A DNA stretch of 53,149 nt from Butyrivibrio sp. (GCA_015056575.1 SVGA01000026.1:1-53149); one strand, 5' to 3'; shown: positions 17,167 through 27,350, counted from the stretch's first letter. Made by a program: numbers and translations. The notes: generated from the letters alone by a model not told the origin.

Positions 17167-18369
17167 ATGTTCGGAAGCTTTAAGGTTGGTATCATGGGTG
17201 CAGGCAGGATTGCCGAGGTTATGGCTGATACGTTAAAGGGGATGAGAGGTGTTACCTGTTACGCCGTGGGATCGAGAAGTCTTGAGAAGGCTGACGAATT
17301 TGCCAAGAAGTTTGGGGTAAAAAAAGCATATGGCTCCTATGCCGAGCTGGTGTCTGATCCCAAGGTGGATCTTGTATATGTTGCGACTCCCCACTCAGAG
17401 CATTTTGAGAACTGCAAACTGGCTCTTTCTGCAGGAAAGAACGTCATCTGCGAGAAGGCCTTCATGCTCAATGAGAAGCAGGCTGCAGATATTTTTAAAT
17501 ATGCTGAGGAAAAGAATCTTCTCATAACCGAAGCTATCTGGACAAGGTATATGCCTCTTAGGACCAAGCTCACGGAGGTCCTTGCCAGCAATGTTATCGG
17601 AGAGCCCACTATGCTTACCGCAAATCTGGGCTACAATATAGTCTATAAGGACAGGATCAATCAGCCCGCCCTTGGCGGCGGTGCTTTGCTTGATCTTGGC
17701 GTCTATGTCCTCAATTTTGCCTCAATGGTATTTGGGAACGATGTGGCTGATATTGCTTCCATCTGTACCTATAATGACCTTGGAATGGATATGCAGGACA
17801 GCATTACCCTGAGATATAAAAACGGAAAAATGGCCGTGCTTAATGCTTCTGCCGTGGCTATCAGCGACAGGAAGGGCATTATCTATGGCACAAAGGGATT
17901 TATTATTGTTGAGAACATAAATAACCCTGAGAGTATTACGGTCTATAACAGTGAGTACAAGAAGATTGCTGAATACAACAGACCCAAGCAGATATCAGGT
18001 TATGAGTACGAGATAGAGGCCTGCATGAGAGCTATTAAGGAAAACTGGCTTGAATGCCCCGAGATGCCTCATTCGGAGTCTCTTAAGATGATGAACATGA
18101 TGGATTTCATCAGAAAGAGTAACAATATTAGATTCCCGGGAGAAGAAGTGTATGAAGAGAAGAATTCTGATGGGAATAATTATCCTGTCCCTGATGCTGG
18201 GGCAGATGTCCTTTCCCAGCCTGGCGGGGCAACTGGAGGAGACGATCCAGGAGATGCAGCAGCAGGAAGCCCAGACTCAGGAAACGATCTCCAATCTGGA
18301 GAAGCAGACCAGGGAGACCAGGGAAGCGATAACAGCACTCCAGGGTCAGAAGGAACAGACGCAGAGTAA
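17167..18369 (+). CDS. Gfo/Idh/MocA family oxidoreductase with overprinted C-terminal tail
   Basis: A protein of 400 residues. AGGAGG lies 7-8 bases before the ATG. NAD-binding motif VGIMGAGRIAEVMADTL, VATPHSEHFENCKLAL and CEKAFML (EKA in place of EKP) place it in the family, nearest to the dihydrodiol-dehydrogenase-like branch. LGGGALLDLGVYVLNFA is the typical substrate-domain segment. The homologous part ends near residue 328 (NNIRFPGEE), the usual family length. The last 72 residues (329-400) are Gly/Asp/Ser-rich and unlike any domain. They are read from the same DNA, in another frame, as the signal peptide and coiled coil of the next gene. Codon 329 is TAT, one base from a stop. Confidence 0.85.
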   Translation: MFGSFKVGIMGAGRIAEVMADTLKGMRGVTCYAVGSRSLEKADEFAKKFGVKKAYGSYAELVSDPKVDLVYVATPHSEHFENCKLALSAGKNVICEKAFMLNEKQAADIFKYAEEKNLLITEAIWTRYMPLRTKLTEVLASNVIGEPTMLTANLGYNIVYKDRINQPALGGGALLDLGVYVLNFASMVFGNDVADIASICTYNDLGMDMQDSITLRYKNGKMAVLNASAVAISDRKGIIYGTKGFIIVENINNPESITVYNSEYKKIAEYNRPKQISGYEYEIEACMRAIKENWLECPEMPHSESLKMMNMMDFIRKSNNIRFPGEEVYEEKNSDGNNYPVPDAGADVLSQPGGATGGDDPGDAAAGSPDSGNDLQSGEADQGDQGSDNSTPGSEGTDAE

Positions 18370-19603
18370 TGTAAATAATCTGCAGAACCAGAGCAGCAGT
18401 CTTCAGAGCACCATTAAAGGGTATTCCAACAAGCTGGATTCTCTTAACAGGGAGATTTCCGATGCTGAGGATAAGATGGCCATAGTGTCCGCTGAAATAG
18501 TGGATCTTAACGGACAGCTTCAGGAAGCTGAGGCAATGGAGAGGGACAGATACGAACTCCTGAAAAAACGTCTTCAGTCAACCTACGAGAGTGGTGGGAC
18601 AACGGGACTTGTGAGAATACTTCTGGAATCAGGTTCTCTTTCAGACTTTTTGACTAAGTTTGAGTATCTTGACGCCATAATCCGATATGACCGCAGGAAG
18701 ATATCCGAATTCAAGGATCTTCAGAGCAATATTAAGCTCAAAAAGGCCGAGGTGGAAGAGAAGGAAGCTGAGCTGGATGCATATCAGGATCAGCTTGATG
18801 AGAAGCATGATGAACTTTCATCTCTTACGGATACGGTTAAGGGTCAGTTAAATTCCACCAACAATTCACTGTCAAATGAGAAGAATAAGCTGGCCGATTA
18901 CGAGAATCAGCTGGCAGATCTTGATCAGAAAATGAAGGCCCTGGAATCACAGGTAGCAGCGGCCCAGGCAGAACTTGCCAAGCAGATTGCCGAAAGACTT
19001 GCCCTTACAAGAGAGGACACTTCAGGTTCCTACAGTGCCAGTGACACTGAACTTGCCTGGCTTGCAGCCACCATACAGGCCGAAGCCGACGGAGAATCCT
19101 ACACCGGCAAGCTTGCGGTGGGTTCTGTTATCATGAACAGGGTAAAGAGCTCGGCATTCCCCAATACGGTAATAGCGGTTATAACACAGAACATGCAGTT
19201 TGCCTCCTACAGATCGGGGAAGGTTGAACTTATCGTAAATAATGGTCCAAATTCCACCTGCATGAGAGCAGCCCAGGAGGTTTTGGACGGCGCCCGTGTT
19301 GGTGACTATCTCTTTTTCATGACCAAATATTGGGCTGACTACTATGGAATCGCCGAATATACCATGATCGGCAACCACGCATTCTTTTACAGATGGGTCA
19401 CAATACCTAAGCCTGAGCCTGAGACACAGCCTGAAGAGCAGCCCGGGGAACAGCCGGCGGAGCCGGAGCCTGAACCGGAGAATGATGCTGAAGGAACGCA
19501 AGAGGAGCAAAGCAGCGAAGATAATAACTCTGAGGGATCGGAAGAGGATTCCGGTGAAGGATCGGAAGAAGGATCGGAAGGATCGGAGGAAGGTGACGGC
19601 TGA
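18152..19603 (+). CDS. secreted coiled-coil protein with SleB/CwlJ-type cell wall hydrolase domain
   Basis: A protein of 483 residues. A signal peptide is evident (MKRRILMGIIILSLMLG...SLAG, cleavage near 25). Residues about 26-285 are a long Gln/Glu/Lys coiled coil of the kind found at the N-terminus of PcsB/CwlO-like hydrolases. Residues about 298-415 form a Hydrolase_2 (SleB/CwlJ) domain: ELAWLAATIQAEADGESYTG, then AVGSVIMNRVKSSAFPNTV and GNHAFFYRW. The tail is Pro/Glu/Ser-rich and acidic. It is likely exported and acts on peptidoglycan during growth or division. The family is best known from spore germination, but the coiled-coil form is not spore specific. It overlaps the previous gene by 218 bases; GGGAGAAG precedes the ATG by about 7 bases. 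Confidence 0.88.
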   Translation: MKRRILMGIIILSLMLGQMSFPSLAGQLEETIQEMQQQEAQTQETISNLEKQTRETREAITALQGQKEQTQSNVNNLQNQSSSLQSTIKGYSNKLDSLNREISDAEDKMAIVSAEIVDLNGQLQEAEAMERDRYELLKKRLQSTYESGGTTGLVRILLESGSLSDFLTKFEYLDAIIRYDRRKISEFKDLQSNIKLKKAEVEEKEAELDAYQDQLDEKHDELSSLTDTVKGQLNSTNNSLSNEKNKLADYENQLADLDQKMKALESQVAAAQAELAKQIAERLALTREDTSGSYSASDTELAWLAATIQAEADGESYTGKLAVGSVIMNRVKSSAFPNTVIAVITQNMQFASYRSGKVELIVNNGPNSTCMRAAQEVLDGARVGDYLFFMTKYWADYYGIAEYTMIGNHAFFYRWVTIPKPEPETQPEEQPGEQPAEPEPEPENDAEGTQEEQSSEDNNSEGSEEDSGEGSEEGSEGSEEGDG

Positions 19604-19636
19604 CAAACAGCGAAGGAAAGGCTATCATAGGATCAC

Positions 19637-19670
19637 AAGGGGAGCTCACGGAAGTGGGCTTCCTTTTTTG
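19637..19670 (+). terminator. probable terminator after the wall hydrolase gene
   Basis: AAGGGGAGCTCAC pairs, with G-T pairs, with GTGGGCTTCCTTT, followed by TTTTTTG. It lies about 35 bases after the stop and just before the gdhA promoter. Confidence 0.6.
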
Positions 19671-19683
19671 TTGCAAAAAACTC

Positions 19684-21109
<1,426 letters not shown>

Positions 21110-21158
21110 TAAATAATAAGGCAGTAGTACATATAATTGAGAGTGTAAACGACAATAT

Positions 21159-21194
21159 AAAGGCCGGAGAGCATCAAGCTTTCCGGCCTTTTTA
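21159..21194. terminator. terminator between gdhA and ptsI (convergent genes)
   Basis: AAAGGCCGGA (21159-21168) pairs perfectly with TCCGGCCTTT (21182-21191), followed by T's on the plus strand. It lies between two convergent genes and mainly serves gdhA; the T run on the minus side is weak. Confidence 0.85.
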
Positions 21195-21204
21195 ACGGTA
21201 TTGT

Positions 21205-22911
21205 TTATTCTTTTGCGGCTTCCTTAAGAAGCTTAACGATTTCTTCTTCGGTTTCCAGGGCAAGGACTTTTGAAGTGATCTCATCTGCCTCAGCCTTGCT
21301 CCACTTGGAAATGATGCACCTTGCGGTGAGCACCAGTACCGGATTTACGGAAAATTCAGTAAGTCCGAAGGATATAAGAAGTGGTATCATCAGTGGATCT
21401 GCAGCGGCTTCTCCGCACATTCCGACAGGGATTTTCGCATTAACTCCGCACTCAATGATGTGCTTGATTGAGCGAAGAACCGAGGGCTGGAAAGTGGAAT
21501 ACAGGTAAGCTACGTCCGAATTACCTCTGTCTACACTCATGGTGTACTGTGTAAGGTCGTTGGTTCCGATGGAGAAGAAGTCTGCCTCCTTTGCCAAAAG
21601 ATCGGCTATGAGAGAGGCGGAAGGTGTCTCTATCATGCAGCCTACTTCAATATCCTTGTCATAGGCGATGCCGTTAGCATCGAAGTCCTTTTTGATCTCA
21701 TCAACCATCTCTTTAACCGCACGGATCTCTTCCACGCAGGTAACGAGAGGAACCATTATCTTAACCTTGCCAAAGGCGCTGGCTCTTACAATGGCGCGGA
21801 GCTGTATCATATAGCTGTCCCGGTTGCCGAGGCAGTATCTTACGGCTCTGTATCCCAGGAAGGGATTCTCCTCCTTTTTGATGTTAAGATAAGGAATATC
21901 CTTGTCTCCACCTACATCGAGAGTCCTTATGATCACGGGCTTGCCGCCGAGTATCTGTGCAGCCTCCTTATAGGCATTGAACTGTTCATCCTCACTGGGC
22001 ATTTTGGTGTTATCCATGAACAGGAACTCGGAACGGAAAAGACCTACACCCTCACCGTCACATTCCACAGCCTTTTTTGCATCCTTGGGAGTGCCGATGT
22101 TACAGAAAAGCTCCAGCTTGATACCATCGGATGTAGCTGTTTCTTTTCCCAGAAATCCCTTGAGCTCGGCCTGCTTCTTGATGTATTCCTCGCGCTTAAT
22201 GATGTACTGGGAGAGGATATCTCCTTCGGGATTGATGTATACATTGCCTTCTGTGCCGTCAACAATGGCGGTATCCTTGTCCTTTACAAGGGCAGTGATA
22301 TCCGGAACGGAGAGAACAGCAGGGATTTCCAGAGCTCTTGCCAGGATGGCAGAGTGGGAAGTCTTGCCGCCGACCTCTGTTATGATGCCGACCACGTTCT
22401 CTTTGACGATCTGAGATGTCATGGAAGGAGTGAGATCTCTTGCAACCAGGACAGTTCCGGGAGCCACCTTGCTGATATCTATGTCCTGAATTCCGAGAAG
22501 GATCTTGAGAAGGCTTACCTTGATATCACTGATATCAGAAGCTCTCTGGCGCATAAGATCATCGTCCATCTTGGAAAACATTCCGATGAACATGTCGCAG
22601 ACAGCCTCTACAGCTGATTCTGCGCACTGTCCGGCATCAATCATCTTGCTCATCTCCCCGGACATGGTTGGATCTGACATCATTACCAGGTGTCCTTCGA
22701 GGATCTCAGCCTCTTTGGGACCGATGCGCTTTCTGATATCCTCGGCCATTTCTGAGGTTTCTTTTTTGAACTGTTCAAGGGCGCTGTCGAAGCGGGCCTT
22801 TTCACTTTCTGTATCTTCTACTTTGACAGCATCGTACTTGAGCTCATGCTCAGTGATAACGCAGATGCTGCCGATTCCGATTCCGCGGGATGCGGCAATT
22901 CCGTTGTACAT
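21205..22911 (-). CDS. ptsI: phosphoenolpyruvate-protein phosphotransferase (PTS enzyme I)
   Basis: A protein of 568 residues, the usual size. Enzyme I takes phosphate from PEP and passes it to HPr. His186 in GGKTSHSAILARALEIPAV is the phosphorylated residue. The PEP-binding barrel shows GVGLFRSEFLFMD, the RTLDVGGDKDIPYL segment, GCMIETPSA and FFSIGTNDLTQYTMSVDRGN. Near the end the usual SxSxxxIL motif is altered to SVNPVLVLTARCI. It is the last gene of the minus-strand fruR-fruK-fruA-ptsH-ptsI cluster. The 188-base gap to ptsH is unusual and filled by a structured tandem repeat. Confidence 0.97.
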   Translation of the reverse strand: MYNGIAASRGIGIGSICVITEHELKYDAVKVEDTESEKARFDSALEQFKKETSEMAEDIRKRIGPKEAEILEGHLVMMSDPTMSGEMSKMIDAGQCAESAVEAVCDMFIGMFSKMDDDLMRQRASDISDIKVSLLKILLGIQDIDISKVAPGTVLVARDLTPSMTSQIVKENVVGIITEVGGKTSHSAILARALEIPAVLSVPDITALVKDKDTAIVDGTEGNVYINPEGDILSQYIIKREEYIKKQAELKGFLGKETATSDGIKLELFCNIGTPKDAKKAVECDGEGVGLFRSEFLFMDNTKMPSEDEQFNAYKEAAQILGGKPVIIRTLDVGGDKDIPYLNIKKEENPFLGYRAVRYCLGNRDSYMIQLRAIVRASAFGKVKIMVPLVTCVEEIRAVKEMVDEIKKDFDANGIAYDKDIEVGCMIETPSASLIADLLAKEADFFSIGTNDLTQYTMSVDRGNSDVAYLYSTFQPSVLRSIKHIIECGVNAKIPVGMCGEAAADPLMIPLLISFGLTEFSVNPVLVLTARCIISKWSKAEADEITSKVLALETEEEIVKLLKEAAKE

Positions 22912-22937
22912 CTTGTAATCCTCCCAGATTCATAATG

Positions 22938-23062
22938 AAGTTCCGCTTGTCAATATGAAGTTCCGCTCTCGGGCCTAGCCCTCGCCGGAACGACCATGCC
23001 AAGTCCGCTTGTCAATAGGAAGTTCCGCTCTCGGGCCCAGCCCCTCGCCGGAACGACCATGC
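22938..23062. repeat. two tandem copies of a 62-63-base palindromic unit between ptsH and ptsI
   Basis: Copy 1 is 22938-23000 and copy 2 is 23001-23062, differing at only a few positions. Each holds a fold-back with GTTCCG paired to CGGAAC around a GC-rich centre (CTCGGGCC...). An additional half unit (GAAGTTCCGC) precedes them. The element lies inside the transcribed region of the pts cluster, between the ptsH stop and the ptsI start, and could act on mRNA stability or differential expression. Confidence 0.75.
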
Positions 23063-23099
23063 TCACTAAACTCGACAAGACCTCGTTAAGTGATCATGG

Positions 23100-23363
23100 T
23101 CAATCTCCAAGTCCACTTTCGATGAGCTCGATGGCTTTCTTGAGAGCGTCAGCTTCATCGGCGCCGTCGCACTGAACCTCAATCTCTGCTCCGCACTTGA
23201 TGCATGCGCTCATGAGCATCATAACGCTCTTTGCATCGTAGGTGTTGCCGTTGAATAGGATTTTAACGTCTGATGCGAAGGGAGTCATAGCCTGGCTGAA
23301 TACGCTGGCGGGACGCATGTGCATTCCCTGTTCGTTAGTCACTGTGATCTTCTGTGATACCAT
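23100..23363 (-). CDS. ptsH: phosphocarrier protein HPr
   Basis: A protein of 87 residues, the normal size. His15 in NEQGMHMRPAS is phosphorylated by enzyme I and passes phosphate to PTS EIIA domains. Ser46 in DAKSVMMLMS is the position phosphorylated by HPr kinase in Firmicutes, which with CcpA gives carbon catabolite control. The GMHMRPAS form replaces the usual GLHARPA. It lies between fruA and ptsI on the minus strand. A structured region precedes its start codon. Confidence 0.96.
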   Translation of the reverse strand: MVSQKITVTNEQGMHMRPASVFSQAMTPFASDVKILFNGNTYDAKSVMMLMSACIKCGAEIEVQCDGADEADALKKAIELIESGLGD

Positions 23364-23408
23364 AATTTTGTTTCCTTTCTGTAAATGTGGACATAGTGTT
23401 ATATAGTG

Positions 23409-23477
23409 AAACGTCTGCGACGTTTTCCGGGCCGGATCTTTGCTGCGAAGCAGCAGTTTGATCTGAAGATCCGGGCC
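23409..23477 (-). other. hairpin pair in the fruA-ptsH intergenic region
   Basis: Two fold-backs: AACGTC/GACGTT (23410-23424) and a longer one with CCGGATCTT (about 23431-23440) pairing with AAGATCCGG (23466-23474), enclosing TGCTGC-GAA-GCAGCA. No T run follows on the minus strand, so they do not look like a terminator. They may mark an RNA processing or stability site between fruA and ptsH. Confidence 0.55.
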
Positions 23478-23510
23478 ATCTTACACAGGAGTAAAGTAAA
23501 GAAATTATTT

Positions 23511-25442
23511 TTATTCCTGTGCATCTTTCTTGAGAATGCCAAGCAGTCCGCATCCTACAACGGAGCCGATGAGAAGAGCTACAAGATACATGGCCACGTT
23601 ACCTACAACAGGGAATACGAAGATTCCGCCGTGAGGAGCCATAAGTGTGCACTTGAAGGCCATTGAAAGAGCTCCGGCAACTCCCGAACCCACAAGGAGC
23701 GAAGGAATTACGTGAAGAGGATCGGCTGCGGCATAGGGGATTGCTCCCTCTGTGATGAAAGACAGACCCATAATGAAGTTTACAGGGCCGGACTTTCTCT
23801 CGGCTGCTGTGAATTTCTTCTTGAAGAAGATGGTTGCAAGAGCGATGGCAATGGGAGGAACCATTCCGCCTACCATGATAGCTGCCATGATCATGTAACC
23901 TGTCTCGTTCTGGTTTGCAAGGCTGGCAAGACCGAAGGCGTAAGCTGCCTTGTTTAGAGGGCCACCCATATCGGTTGCCATCATTGCACCAAGGAGTGCG
24001 CCAAGGGCGATTATCGATCCTGAGGACATTCCTGTGAGAACTCCTGAGATCCATGCGTTAAGTGCACCTACAACAGGGTTGATAAGGCACATTACAAGTC
24101 CGATAAGAAGTGTTCCGATGAGGGGGTAGATGAGTACGGGCTTGATGCCTTCAAGGGCGGGAGGAAGAACCTCACATATCTTGCGAAGGCCAAGAACGAT
24201 GTAACCACCTACGAAACCTGCAACAAGAGCTCCAAGGAATGCGGAAGGAATATCTCCGCCCGGGGAAACAAAGGTTGCGCCTGTTGAAGCCAGATAACCG
24301 CCAACGAAACCTACTGCAAGACCGGGACGGTCAGCAATACTCTGGGCGATGAAGCCGGCCAGAATCGGAAGCATGAAGCCGAATGCAGCTCCGCCGATTG
24401 ACTTAAACCATGCAGCAACGGGGGTGTTGGAACCAAAGTTGCTGGGATCGATCGAGTAATCATCTAAAAGGAATGCTATTGCTATAAGTATACCACCACC
24501 GATAACGAAAGGCAGCATATGCGATACACCGTTCATAAGGTGCTTGTAAGCTTTTCTTCCTGCACTTTCCTTGGAGGAGTCGTCTGTCTTTGTAACGGCA
24601 CCGGTGTGGTGATAAACGTTAACCTCGCCGGAGACAGCCTTGTTGATAAGACCCTCGGGAGAGTGGATAGCTTCCTTTGTGGAAGTGATGATGACCTTCT
24701 TGCCATCAAACCTTCCCATTTCAATATTTTTGTCGCAGGCTACGATGACTGCGTCTGCAGCTGCGATCTCTGCTGAAGTAAGAACATCCTTGGCTCCGCC
24801 TGAACCGTCTTTCTCAACCTTGATCTCATAGCCCAGCTCTTTTGCCTTGAGCTCGAGAGCTTCAGCTGCCATGAAAGTATGAGCGATGCCGGTAGGGCAG
24901 GCTGTAACGCCAACAAGTTTTTTGGCGGCCTTTGCAGTAGGAGCAGGAGCAGCGGCGGCTTTTTTGGCAGCCTCTTCCTTGTCCTTTTCATCTTCCTTTT
25001 CATCGATGATGCCCAGAAACTCTTCGGGTGTCTTTGCATCAACCAGCTTCTTGGCAAAGCTCTGGTCCATGAGAAGTGTCATAAGCTTTGAGAGCACCTC
25101 AAGATGAGTATCGGCTGCAGTATCAGGTGCAGCGATCATGAAAAAGAGGTTGCTGGGGTTGCCGTCAAGAGACTTGTAGTCAATACCTGACGGAATAGTC
25201 ATGGCAGTAACGCCTGCCTTGGCGACTGCCGATGATTTGCCATGAGGAACGGCGATACCCATTCCGATAGCCGTAGAACCTTTTGATTCTCTTGCAAGGA
25301 TTGCTTTTTTGAATTCCCCTGCGTCAGAAAGATTGCCAACCTTTGAGTGGAGCTCGATAAGCTTGTCGATAGCTGCCTCCTGGTCGGCTGCGCTCACATT
25401 AAGAGCGATACCTTTCTTCTTCAATAAATCTGTGATTTTCAT
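23511..25442 (-). CDS. fruA: PTS fructose transporter, fused EIIA-EIIB-EIIC
   Basis: A protein of 643 residues with domains in the order A-B-C, common for Firmicute FruA. EIIA (1-150) carries the phosphorylated His67 in IAVPHGKS. A charged Lys/Glu, then Ala/Pro linker follows. EIIB (about 173-275) has Cys182 in GVTACPTGIAHTFMAAEAL. EIIC (about 300-643) has about nine membrane segments and family segments such as GPLNKAAYAF and APHGGIFVFP. It imports fructose as fructose 1-phosphate. GGAGGG lies 3-4 bases before the ATG, and fruK ends about 55 bases upstream, so the genes are cotranscribed. Confidence 0.97.
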   Translation of the reverse strand: MKITDLLKKKGIALNVSAADQEAAIDKLIELHSKVGNLSDAGEFKKAILARESKGSTAIGMGIAVPHGKSSAVAKAGVTAMTIPSGIDYKSLDGNPSNLFFMIAAPDTAADTHLEVLSKLMTLLMDQSFAKKLVDAKTPEEFLGIIDEKEDEKDKEEAAKKAAAAPAPTAKAAKKLVGVTACPTGIAHTFMAAEALELKAKELGYEIKVEKDGSGGAKDVLTSAEIAAADAVIVACDKNIEMGRFDGKKVIITSTKEAIHSPEGLINKAVSGEVNVYHHTGAVTKTDDSSKESAGRKAYKHLMNGVSHMLPFVIGGGILIAIAFLLDDYSIDPSNFGSNTPVAAWFKSIGGAAFGFMLPILAGFIAQSIADRPGLAVGFVGGYLASTGATFVSPGGDIPSAFLGALVAGFVGGYIVLGLRKICEVLPPALEGIKPVLIYPLIGTLLIGLVMCLINPVVGALNAWISGVLTGMSSGSIIALGALLGAMMATDMGGPLNKAAYAFGLASLANQNETGYMIMAAIMVGGMVPPIAIALATIFFKKKFTAAERKSGPVNFIMGLSFITEGAIPYAAADPLHVIPSLLVGSGVAGALSMAFKCTLMAPHGGIFVFPVVGNVAMYLVALLIGSVVGCGLLGILKKDAQE

Positions 25443-25496
25443 AGACCCTCCTTTTGGCTTTTTGCCATTTTTGTATCCTCTTTATAAAATCCCCTC

Positions 25497-26402
25497 TTAA
25501 AGATTTTGATAAAGCTGTTTGATCGCATCTCCGGTAGCAAGGTCATCCGAAAATGCGGTTGCACTTCCGGCAGCGGTTCCCATTTTGAGAGCTTCCTCAT
25601 AACTCCCGGTTCCCAGATATCCTGCTATAAAGCCTGCTACCATTGAATCGCCGGCTCCGACTGAATTCCTTACCTTGCCCTTGGGAACGCCAATCCTGAA
25701 TTTCTCACCGGTTTCGGCGATGAGCATCGCACCGTCTCCCGCCATGGAGATAAGTACGTTTCGTGCGCCCATTTCCTGGAGCTTTCTGGCATGGATCTCC
25801 AGTTCTTCGTCGGTCTTAAGTACCGTGCCGAACATCTCACCCAGTTCGTGGTTGTTTGGCTTTATTAAGAATGGATGGTATTTCAGGACGTTCTTTAAGA
25901 GGTCCTTAGTCGCATCCACAACGACATCGATCTTTTTGTCTGCCACAAGGGCAATTATCCTTTCGTAAACATCGCTGGGAAGAGAGTTTGGAATACTTCC
26001 CGCAAGAATAAGGATGTCCCCGTCCTTAAGGCCTTTGATCTTATCAAAGAGTTTTTCCTGAGCGTCCTGTGAGATCCTGGGCCCCTGAGCATTGATCTCG
26101 GTCTCTGCCTGTCCCTTGATCTTGACGTTTATTCTGGATATTCCTTCGGGAAGTTCGATAAAGTCCGCAAGGATTCCCTTGGAATTTACGCTCTCAACAA
26201 TTGCCTTTCCGGTAAAGCCTGCGGTAAAACCGAGGGCAGTGTTCTCAATCCCCAGATTCTTAAGTATGGTGGAAACGTTGATTCCCTTCCCTCCAAAGTA
26301 ACATTCTTCCGAGTCGGACCGGTTGGTCATGCCAGGAAGCAGTTCGCTGCTCATTCTGACAACATAGTCGATAGCCGGATTAAAAGTAACCGTATAGATC
26401 AT
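25497..26402 (-). CDS. fruK: 1-phosphofructokinase
   Basis: A protein of 301 residues of the PfkB sugar kinase family. The start MIYTVTFNPAIDYVV and the FGGKGINVSTILKNLG segment are typical of 1-phosphofructokinase and tagatose 6-phosphate kinase. The late motif VGAGDSMVAGFIAGYL holds the catalytic Asp and the anion hole. It phosphorylates the fructose 1-phosphate made by FruA to fructose 1,6-bisphosphate. It begins 14 bases after fruR, with GGAGG upstream of the ATG. The operon context settles fructose over tagatose. Confidence 0.95.
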   Translation of the reverse strand: MIYTVTFNPAIDYVVRMSSELLPGMTNRSDSEECYFGGKGINVSTILKNLGIENTALGFTAGFTGKAIVESVNSKGILADFIELPEGISRINVKIKGQAETEINAQGPRISQDAQEKLFDKIKGLKDGDILILAGSIPNSLPSDVYERIIALVADKKIDVVVDATKDLLKNVLKYHPFLIKPNNHELGEMFGTVLKTDEELEIHARKLQEMGARNVLISMAGDGAMLIAETGEKFRIGVPKGKVRNSVGAGDSMVAGFIAGYLGTGSYEEALKMGTAAGSATAFSDDLATGDAIKQLYQNL

Positions 26403-26416
26403 GTTAGCCTCCCTTT

Positions 26417-27166
26417 TTACGAAACTACTTTTATGATTGTCTTGCTGCTATAGTTCTTGTTAACCTCTCTGTCGGTGATGATGCAGCAGGATGTTATATC
26501 TGCAAAGGTCACTGAACTTATCTGACCGAACTTGCTGTGATCCGCAAGTATGTAGGAGATATAGGAGTGGCCTACAGCTTCTCTTTTTACTCTTGCCTCA
26601 TCCACGTCCGGTGTGGTGAAGCCTGCGTCCACGGAGATCCCGTTGGTTCCCATAAAGGCCTTGGTGAAGTGGTATCTGCAGATGCCTTCCACACAGTCGG
26701 GGCCGATGATGGCCTCCGTGGTGGGTTTGCATTTGCCGCCTATGATCATGGTATTAAGTCCCTTCTCCAAAAGCTTCTTGGCGTGGACAATACCGTTGGT
26801 TATGTATTTGGCTCTGGTGTTCTCTATATATTTGATCATCTCCAGCGTTGTGGTGCCGGAGTCGATGTAGACAAAATCGTCGTCATTGATAAGAGAAGCA
26901 GCGTATTTGCTGATCTTATCCTTCTCCTCAACATTGAGGGATGACTTGGCGGTAACTGACGGCTCTTTTGTATTGACATCCACAGAAGAGATAGAAGTCG
27001 CACCGCCGAAGACCTTCATGATCCTTCGCTCATCGTGAAGTGCTGAGAGGTCTCTTCTTACGGTGGCTGCGGAGGCGTCAAATTCCTTCATGAGATCGGC
27101 TACCGTGACAGCATTCTTTTCGTTTATATAGGCGACCATCAGGTCACGTCTTTCCTGAGTGAGCAT
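26417..27166 (-). CDS. fruR: DeoR-family transcriptional regulator of the fructose operon
   Basis: A protein of 249 residues. I chose ATG 27166, with AGGAGG 8 bases upstream; the longer frame has no ribosome site. The N-terminal helix-turn-helix is typical of DeoR proteins: MLTQERRDLMVAYINEKNAVTV, then ASAATVRRDLSALHDERRIMKVFGGA. The C-terminal effector domain has DFVYIDSGTTTLEMIKYI and a late VDEARVKREAVGHSYISYILADHSKFG. In FruR proteins of this group the ligand is usually a fructose phosphate. It heads the operon it probably controls; a cluster of candidate operator boxes lies just upstream. Confidence 0.92.
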   Translation of the reverse strand: MLTQERRDLMVAYINEKNAVTVADLMKEFDASAATVRRDLSALHDERRIMKVFGGATSISSVDVNTKEPSVTAKSSLNVEEKDKISKYAASLINDDDFVYIDSGTTTLEMIKYIENTRAKYITNGIVHAKKLLEKGLNTMIIGGKCKPTTEAIIGPDCVEGICRYHFTKAFMGTNGISVDAGFTTPDVDEARVKREAVGHSYISYILADHSKFGQISSVTFADITSCCIITDREVNKNYSSKTIIKVVS

Positions 27167-27210
27167 TTTACATACCTCCTCATATTCTGAATTCATGGTA
27201 ACACCACAAA

Positions 27211-27297
27211 TAATCAAAATCAATCAAAATAAATCACAAATAATCAATGAACTTTTTATTAAATAATCACAAAATGACTATAAACGATCAATGAAAC
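27211..27297 (-). promoter_or_regulatory. candidate FruR operator array (repeated TGATT boxes)
   Basis: On the plus strand, four boxes follow each other at 10-base spacing: TAATCAAAAT (27211), CAATCAAAAT (27221), AAATCACAAA (27231), TAATCAATGA (27241). Further boxes lie at about 27264 (TAATCACAAA) and 27285 (CGATCAATGA). Read on the minus strand these are repeated TGATT/TTTGATT words, about one helical turn apart, as known for DeoR-family operators. They lie 45-130 bases upstream of fruR, where its promoter should be. A divergent promoter lies on the other side. Confidence 0.7.
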
Positions 27298-27321
27298 ATA
27301 ATCTTAAAAAACAATAAAGTT

Positions 27322-27350
27322 TTGCAAAATGCACTCAAATACACTAAAAT
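27322..27350 (+). promoter_or_regulatory. sigma-70-type promoter for the CheC-like/DUF4317/GGDEF/ABC gene run
   Basis: TTGCAA (27322-27327), a 17-base spacer and TAAAAT (27345-27350), 41 bases before the TTG start at 27391. Confidence 0.75.

Noticed and set aside
18152..19603. Spore germination role for the SleB-domain protein
   Set aside because: The long coiled coil and signal peptide suit a vegetative wall hydrolase, and no other spore gene is present in the window.
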